Positions 5,669-9,405 of a stretch of DNA of 9,405 bases are shown one piece after another. The notes under the pieces are model-generated. The model saw nothing but the letters and a program-made list of their open reading frames with translations, made no database searches and was not told the origin of the DNA. A program made the position numbers and the translations under genes. Each line of letters opens with the position of its first letter. Positions within the stretch are counted from its first letter, which is position 1. Source of the DNA: Chloroflexota bacterium (GTDB lineage Bacteria; Chloroflexota; Anaerolineae; J102); assembly GCA_024276255.1 (NCBI GenBank), contig JAJRXO010000674.1:1-9405 (forward strand), written 5' to 3'.

Positions 5669-6637
5669 ATGCGTACAGATCTACCAGCAGTTTCACTCGC
5701 CCTGTTGCCTACTCCCCTGCAGGCACTCCCTCGCTTCTCGGCCTGGTTGGCGGCTGATGTCGAAATCTGGATCAAACGCGATGATCTCACGGGCCTGGCC
5801 CTGGGGGGAAACAAGCTACGCAAGCTGAGCTATCTGGTGGCGGATGCCCTGCAGCAGCAGGCGACCGATCTGGTGACAACCGGCGCTGCCCAGAGCAACC
5901 ATTGCCGGCAGACCGCCGCAGCCGCCGCCCGCGTGGGCCTCGGCTGCCATCTCGTGCTGCGCGGACAGGCCGGTGAGCGCCCCGGCGGCAACGTGCTACT
6001 GGACCGGCTGCTGGGCGCCGAACTGCACTGGGCGGGCAGCAATGATACGGGCCCGGCCATGGCCCGCGTGGTGCAGTCATTGCAGGCCGAGGGCCGCAAG
6101 CCCTATGCCATTCCCCTGGGCGGCTCCACCCCGATTGGGGCGGCCGGTTATGCCTATGCCTGGCTGGAGATGAGCGTTCAGGCCCGCGAACGCGACCTTG
6201 AGTTCGATGCCGTTGTCTTTGCCACCAGCTCCGGCGGCACCCAGGCCGGCATGAGCGTGGGAGCGGGCGATCAGGCGTGGCCGGGCGAGCTGCACGGCAT
6301 CTCGGTCGACCATAAAGTGCCGCATTTGCAGCAGATCACAGGCGAACTCACCCGGGCCACAGCAGCCCTGCTGGATGTGCCATCGCCGCATCCGGTGATC
6401 ATCCACGACGACTATCTGGGCGCCGGCTATGGCATGGTGGGGGATCCTGAACGAGAGGCCATCCGCGGCCTGGCCCGCAGCGAGGGCATTCTCGTCGATC
6501 CGGTGTACACCGGCCGTGCCCTGGCCGGTCTCATCGATCTGGCGCGCAGGGGCGCGCTACACGGCCGAGTGTTGTTCTGGCATACGGGTGGCACCCCGGC
6601 CCTGTTCGCATACGAGCACGATTTACTGCATACCTGA
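5669..6637 (+). CDS. PLP-dependent D-cysteine desulfhydrase-type enzyme (ACC deaminase/DcyD family)
   Basis: This 322-residue protein belongs to the fold-type II PLP family that contains D-cysteine desulfhydrase, ACC deaminase and L-cysteate sulfo-lyase. The ATG at 5669 is supported by GGAGG (5659-5663) with 5-nt spacing; an upstream GTG at 5630 is not. The PLP lysine is Lys49 in GGNKLRKL, and QSNHCR (75-80) supplies the conserved Ser76/Asn77/His78. GGSTPIGAAGY, SSGGTQAG and HTGGTPALFAYE (305-316) complete the family pattern. Two positions help with specificity: the enzyme has DPVYTG (277-282) where ACC deaminases have Glu after the Tyr, and HTGG where they have HLGG. Both point away from ACC deaminase and toward desulfhydrase chemistry, which turns D-cysteine into pyruvate, sulfide and ammonia. 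Cysteate sulfo-lyase remains possible. It appears to be a single-gene unit. Confidence 0.88.
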   Translation: MRTDLPAVSLALLPTPLQALPRFSAWLAADVEIWIKRDDLTGLALGGNKLRKLSYLVADALQQQATDLVTTGAAQSNHCRQTAAAAARVGLGCHLVLRGQAGERPGGNVLLDRLLGAELHWAGSNDTGPAMARVVQSLQAEGRKPYAIPLGGSTPIGAAGYAYAWLEMSVQARERDLEFDAVVFATSSGGTQAGMSVGAGDQAWPGELHGISVDHKVPHLQQITGELTRATAALLDVPSPHPVIIHDDYLGAGYGMVGDPEREAIRGLARSEGILVDPVYTGRALAGLIDLARRGALHGRVLFWHTGGTPALFAYEHDLLHT

Positions 6638-6701
6638 GCCCCGGTCGTAGCTCCCCGGCCTGATCGCCATGGTTTCCTGGCGTAACGGATCTTCGCTTTC
6701 C

Positions 6702-6731
6702 TTGGAAGCCCCCCCTGCTATCGAGTATAAT
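6702..6731 (+). promoter_or_regulatory. Sigma70-type promoter for the MBL-TPR-M16 run
   Basis: TTGGAA (6702-6707) and a perfect TATAAT (6726-6731) are 18 bp apart, in the 161-bp gap before the MBL-fold gene. Transcription would begin near 6738, about 60 nt before the ATG. The three genes downstream are tightly packed and probably share this promoter. Confidence 0.7.
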
Positions 6732-6798
6732 GCCCTTAAACCCATACAAACCCGGGACTTCTTCCCTGCTCAAAAAGTACAGGTAACAATACATCACC

Positions 6799-7449
6799 AT
6801 GGAAATCAGCTGGTACGGATTATCCTGTTTTCGTCTGCGCAGTCGCGCCCTGACCGTCATCGCCGATCCCTATGACGAATCCATTGGCCTCAGCCTGCCC
6901 CGCATGCGCGCGCAGGTCGTCACCGTCAGCCATCAGGCCCCTGGCCACAACAATGCTGCGGCCGTACGCAGCCCCGAACACGTCTTTGACGGCCCCGGGG
7001 AATACGAGGTCAACGGCGTCTTCATTCAGGGCGTTCCCACCTTTCACAAGGGCCCGGTTGGTCAGCGCCAACGCAGCACCGCCTTCGTCTATCATTTTCC
7101 CGATCTCATTGTCGCCCATCTTGGCGACATCGGTGTGCTTCCCCGCCGCGAACAGATAGAATTACTGAGCGAAGCCGATGTGCTGTTGCTGCCCGTGGGC
7201 AGCGGCGACACCCTGGATGCAGCCAGGGCCGTTGAGATCGTCACCGCCCTGGAACCGCGCGTGGTCATCCCCATGCACTATGCCCAGCCCGGCTTACGCC
7301 TGCAACTCGATTCTGTCGACAAATTCATCAAGGAAATGGGGGTGCCCAAACCCGAACCCCTGCCCAGCCTCAAACTGAGCAATTCCAAACTCACCGGTGA
7401 AGAAACCGAAGTCATTTTACTTGCCCCTCAAGGAGTCAGCGATTCATGA
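6799..7449 (+). CDS. Metallo-beta-lactamase-fold protein with altered metal-binding motif (UlaG-like / Lactamase_B_3 type)
   Basis: This is a 216-residue cytosolic MBL-fold protein of the UlaG-like group, whose members start with the pattern WYGLSCFRL and carry a DPYDxSIGL block (residues 23-31). In the usual family the first metal motif is HxHxDH. Here it reads HQAPGH (45-50): His45 and His50 remain, but the middle His is Ala47 and the Asp is Gly49. The later elements look intact: GPGEYEVNGV, TFH (His83), HLGDIG (His107, Asp110) and VIPMHY (His160). The protein may bind one metal, bind metal differently or have lost hydrolase activity; no substrate can be named. The ATG at 6799 is supported by the conserved start; only a weak AGGT lies upstream. 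Its 3' end overlaps the next gene by 4 bp (ATGA), which suggests translational coupling. Confidence 0.88.
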   Translation: MEISWYGLSCFRLRSRALTVIADPYDESIGLSLPRMRAQVVTVSHQAPGHNNAAAVRSPEHVFDGPGEYEVNGVFIQGVPTFHKGPVGQRQRSTAFVYHFPDLIVAHLGDIGVLPRREQIELLSEADVLLLPVGSGDTLDAARAVEIVTALEPRVVIPMHYAQPGLRLQLDSVDKFIKEMGVPKPEPLPSLKLSNSKLTGEETEVILLAPQGVSDS

Positions 7450-8126
7450 TCCGCCGAACACCCCTTCTGATCGTGCTCAGTCTTTTCGTGCTGGTGCTTG
7501 TTGCCTGTGGTAACAAGTCCACGCCCACCGCTGATGCTACTGCGGCAGCGCCTCCGGCCGATGCCCAGACGCTGCTGACCGAAGCCCAGACTGCGCTCGA
7601 TTCCGGAAACTATGCCGAAGCCGTCAAGAAATTTCAGGCCGCGGCCGCAGCCAATCCCAGCCTGGAGGCCTATTTTTGCCTCGGCAATGCCTACACCCGG
7701 CAGGGCAATCTTGCCGAAGCGGAAAAAGCCTACCAACAGGCCCTGAGCATCAACCCCAACCATGCCGCCACGCTCTCAAATCTCGGTGTTGTGTACTATC
7801 AGTTGGGCAAACTCAGCCAGGCCAAAGATGTCTTCACACAGGCGCTCGATGTCAGCCCCGAAGACGCTGCCACCCATTATCTGTTGGGCGCGGCCGAACT
7901 GCAGCTGGGTGATCAGGCGGCCGCTGAAAAATCCTTCCGTCGCGCCCTGGAGATCGATCCCACGCTACCGGAAGCGCATTTCGGCATGGGCATGCTCTAC
8001 CGCATGCGCGGCGATACAGCCAACGCTATTGCCGAATTCGAAACGTTTCTGGGTGGACCGCCTGCCCAGGACCCCCGCGCCAAAACCGAGGCCGAAAAGA
8101 TCCTCCAGGAACTGAAGAATCAATAG
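7446..8126 (+). CDS. TPR-repeat lipoprotein
   Basis: This 226-residue protein is predicted to be exported and anchored to the outer face of the membrane. It starts MIRRTP, followed by a hydrophobic run and the lipobox LVAC (residues 18-21), with Cys21 as the lipidated residue. A short Ala/Pro/Thr-rich spacer (22-39) leads to five consecutive tetratricopeptide repeats at about 40-72, 73-106, 107-140, 141-174 and 175-208. Several end in the typical (I/V)(N/D/S)P, for example LSINPN and LEIDPT. TPR arrays make helical scaffolds for protein-protein contacts; no partner is named by the sequence. The ATG at 7446 overlaps the MBL stop (ATGA), and AGGAG (7431-7435) lies 10 nt upstream. The M16 peptidase starts 6 bp after the stop, so the lipoprotein could serve the same envelope process. 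That link is inferred from position only. Confidence 0.9.
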   Translation: MIRRTPLLIVLSLFVLVLVACGNKSTPTADATAAAPPADAQTLLTEAQTALDSGNYAEAVKKFQAAAAANPSLEAYFCLGNAYTRQGNLAEAEKAYQQALSINPNHAATLSNLGVVYYQLGKLSQAKDVFTQALDVSPEDAATHYLLGAAELQLGDQAAAEKSFRRALEIDPTLPEAHFGMGMLYRMRGDTANAIAEFETFLGGPPAQDPRAKTEAEKILQELKNQ

Positions 8127-8132
8127 ATCACC

Positions 8133-9405
8133 GTGAATTTACAACAATACGAATCGTTCCAGCTTGCCAATGGCCTTACGCTGGTCTGCGCCCCCATGCC
8201 CGCGGTGCGCTCTGTGTCTGTATCCATCTACCTGCGCGTAGGCTCCCGCTACGAATTGCCTGCGCAGGCAGGCATCGCCCACTTTCTCGAACATCTCCTG
8301 TTCAAGGGCTCGCAAAACTGGCCTACCGCCCTGGCCATCGCCAATGAAATCGAGGGGCGGGGCGGTTATCTCAACGCCTCCACCTCCCGTGAATTCACGG
8401 TTTACTGGCTGCATATCGGCGCCAGCTATTGGCAAAATGGCATCCATTTACTGGCCGACATGATACAACGCCCTCTGCTGGGCGACGAGGACATCGCCAA
8501 AGAACGACATGTCATCCTGGACGAAATCCGCATGTATCATGACGTGCCCGAGGACTGGGTGGCGTTGTTGTGCAGTCAGGCCATGTGGGCCGACCATCCC
8601 CTGGGACGTGATATCGCCGGCACCATCGAGGGTGTGATGGCGCTTACGCCGCAACAGATCCGACAATTCCACAGCAGCGCCTACCGCCCCGAGGAGGCTG
8701 TGCTGGTCGTGGCTGGGGCCGTCGATAGCCAGGAAGTACGGTCAACGGTGGAGGCCACATTTGCCCGCTGGCGCGGCCACGGCACGGCCCCCGCCATGAT
8801 CCCGGCCCCGACAGACGGCCCAGCCGCCCAATGCCCGATTGATGTGCGGCCCAGCGAACAGGCCCATTTGCAGATGGCCGGGCCCGGCCTCTCACGGGTG
8901 TCGCCCCAGCGCTTCACCCTGGAATTGCTCAACACCATTCTGGGCGACGGCATGATCTCCCGCCTGTGGCAACGTCTGCGCGAGGAAATGGGCGTCGCCT
9001 ACAACATCGGCTCCTATCGCAGCATGTATGCCGATACCGGCGTCGTGGGTGTGTATGGCGGTTGCGATGCCCAACGCCTTTTTGCCACACTCGACGCCAC
9101 CATGTCGGTGTGGCGCGAATTACAGGAGCAACCTGTGTCGCCGGCTGAATTGCGCCGCGCCAAGGATTATCTGTGCGGACGCCTGGAACTGAGCAGCGAA
9201 AGCACGAGCGCGGTGGCCTCGTGGTGGGGTCGTCAGTTCGCTGCCCGCCAACCGGTGCTCAGCCTCGACGATGTATTGCAGCGCATCAATGCCGTCAGCG
9301 CCGACGATGTCATGCAACTGGCACGCCATATCTGGCGCCCGGATCGCCTTACCCTGGCCTATGTGGGCCCGCTCGATACGCCCGCCGAGCTGCAAAGCTG
9401 GTGGC
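8133..9405 (+). CDS. M16-family zinc metallopeptidase (pitrilysin/processing-peptidase-like), 3' end cut by window
   Basis: The frame is open from the GTG at 8133 to the window end, giving at least 424 residues, close to the usual 410-440 of single-unit bacterial M16 peptidases, so only a few codons are likely missing. The inverted zinc motif HFLEH is at residues 50-54 (His50, Glu53, His54). The third ligand is Glu131 in VILDEIR, exactly 76 residues after His54, as in the HxxEH(76)E family signature. The surrounding AGIAHFLEHLLFKG and GGYLNASTSRE blocks are typical. The C-terminal M16 half contains RLREEMGVAYNIGSY with the conserved Arg and Tyr of the substrate site. The enzyme is therefore expected to be active and to cut peptides inside the paired-domain chamber. 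The GTG start is 6 bp after the TPR gene and lacks a clear Shine-Dalgarno; a later ATG would remove the conserved first strand. No signal peptide is seen. Confidence 0.95.
   Translation, partial: MNLQQYESFQLANGLTLVCAPMPAVRSVSVSIYLRVGSRYELPAQAGIAHFLEHLLFKGSQNWPTALAIANEIEGRGGYLNASTSREFTVYWLHIGASYWQNGIHLLADMIQRPLLGDEDIAKERHVILDEIRMYHDVPEDWVALLCSQAMWADHPLGRDIAGTIEGVMALTPQQIRQFHSSAYRPEEAVLVVAGAVDSQEVRSTVEATFARWRGHGTAPAMIPAPTDGPAAQCPIDVRPSEQAHLQMAGPGLSRVSPQRFTLELLNTILGDGMISRLWQRLREEMGVAYNIGSYRSMYADTGVVGVYGGCDAQRLFATLDATMSVWRELQEQPVSPAELRRAKDYLCGRLELSSESTSAVASWWGRQFAARQPVLSLDDVLQRINAVSADDVMQLARHIWRPDRLTLAYVGPLDTPAELQSWW

Noticed and set aside
6638..6700. Possible terminator after the PLP enzyme gene
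   Set aside because: Only 4-bp inverted matches (CCGG/CCGG and GCCA/TGGC) were found, with no T tract.
1..9405. Mobile elements, CRISPR arrays, tRNA or SRP RNA genes
   Set aside because: No transposase or integrase frames, no regularly spaced repeats of CRISPR size, no tRNA-like folds and no 4.5S RNA-like sequence were seen near ffh. Gene content and GC look uniform.

Overview
The window looks like chromosomal DNA from a GC-rich, free-living bacterium, most likely a member of the Chloroflexota (Anaerolineae or Caldilineae relatives). That assignment is an inference from three things: the gene content, a secreted-type repeat protein ending in a short '-IFLPLV' tail of a kind I associate with Chloroflexota, and an envelope gene set of LysM/L,D-transpeptidase and lipoprotein type. 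There are no tRNA or rRNA genes, insertion sequences, phage genes or CRISPR arrays. Nearly every base lies in ordinary protein-coding genes.

Layout. (1) Bases 1-677 hold the 3' end of a gene for a four-repeat, sialidase/BNR-like beta-propeller protein. (2) A sigma70-type promoter at 705-733 starts a ribosome and protein-targeting operon: ffh (SRP GTPase), rpsP (S16), khpA (small KH RNA-binding protein) and rimM (30S maturation). trmD and rplS, which often follow rimM elsewhere, are not next to it. A terminator-like hairpin lies in the khpA-rimM gap and a second, weaker one follows rimM. (3) A secreted protein with two LysM domains and an L,D-transpeptidase domain follows on the same strand. 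(4) It converges with a minus-strand NAD-dependent nucleotide-sugar epimerase gene. (5) A 259-bp divergent intergenic region holds a perfect extended -10 element for the epimerase, a three-unit 8-bp tandem repeat and a 7-bp palindrome. (6) A PLP enzyme of the D-cysteine desulfhydrase type follows on the plus strand. (7) A second strong promoter (6702-6731) drives a tight three-gene run: a metallo-beta-lactamase-fold protein with an altered metal motif, a TPR lipoprotein overlapping it by 4 bp, and an M16 zinc peptidase that starts 6 bp later and runs off the window end.

How the genes work together. ffh, rpsP, khpA and rimM form a recognised translation and membrane-targeting cluster. The LysM/transpeptidase and nucleotide-sugar epimerase genes point to cell-wall and surface-polysaccharide work. 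The final run combines a cytosolic MBL-fold protein, a membrane-anchored TPR scaffold and an M16 peptidase; their joint function is unknown. I see no convincing wholly new system. The best leads are the altered metal motif of the MBL protein, the epimerase leader with its repeats, the hairpin inside the ffh operon and the C-terminal tail of the propeller protein.
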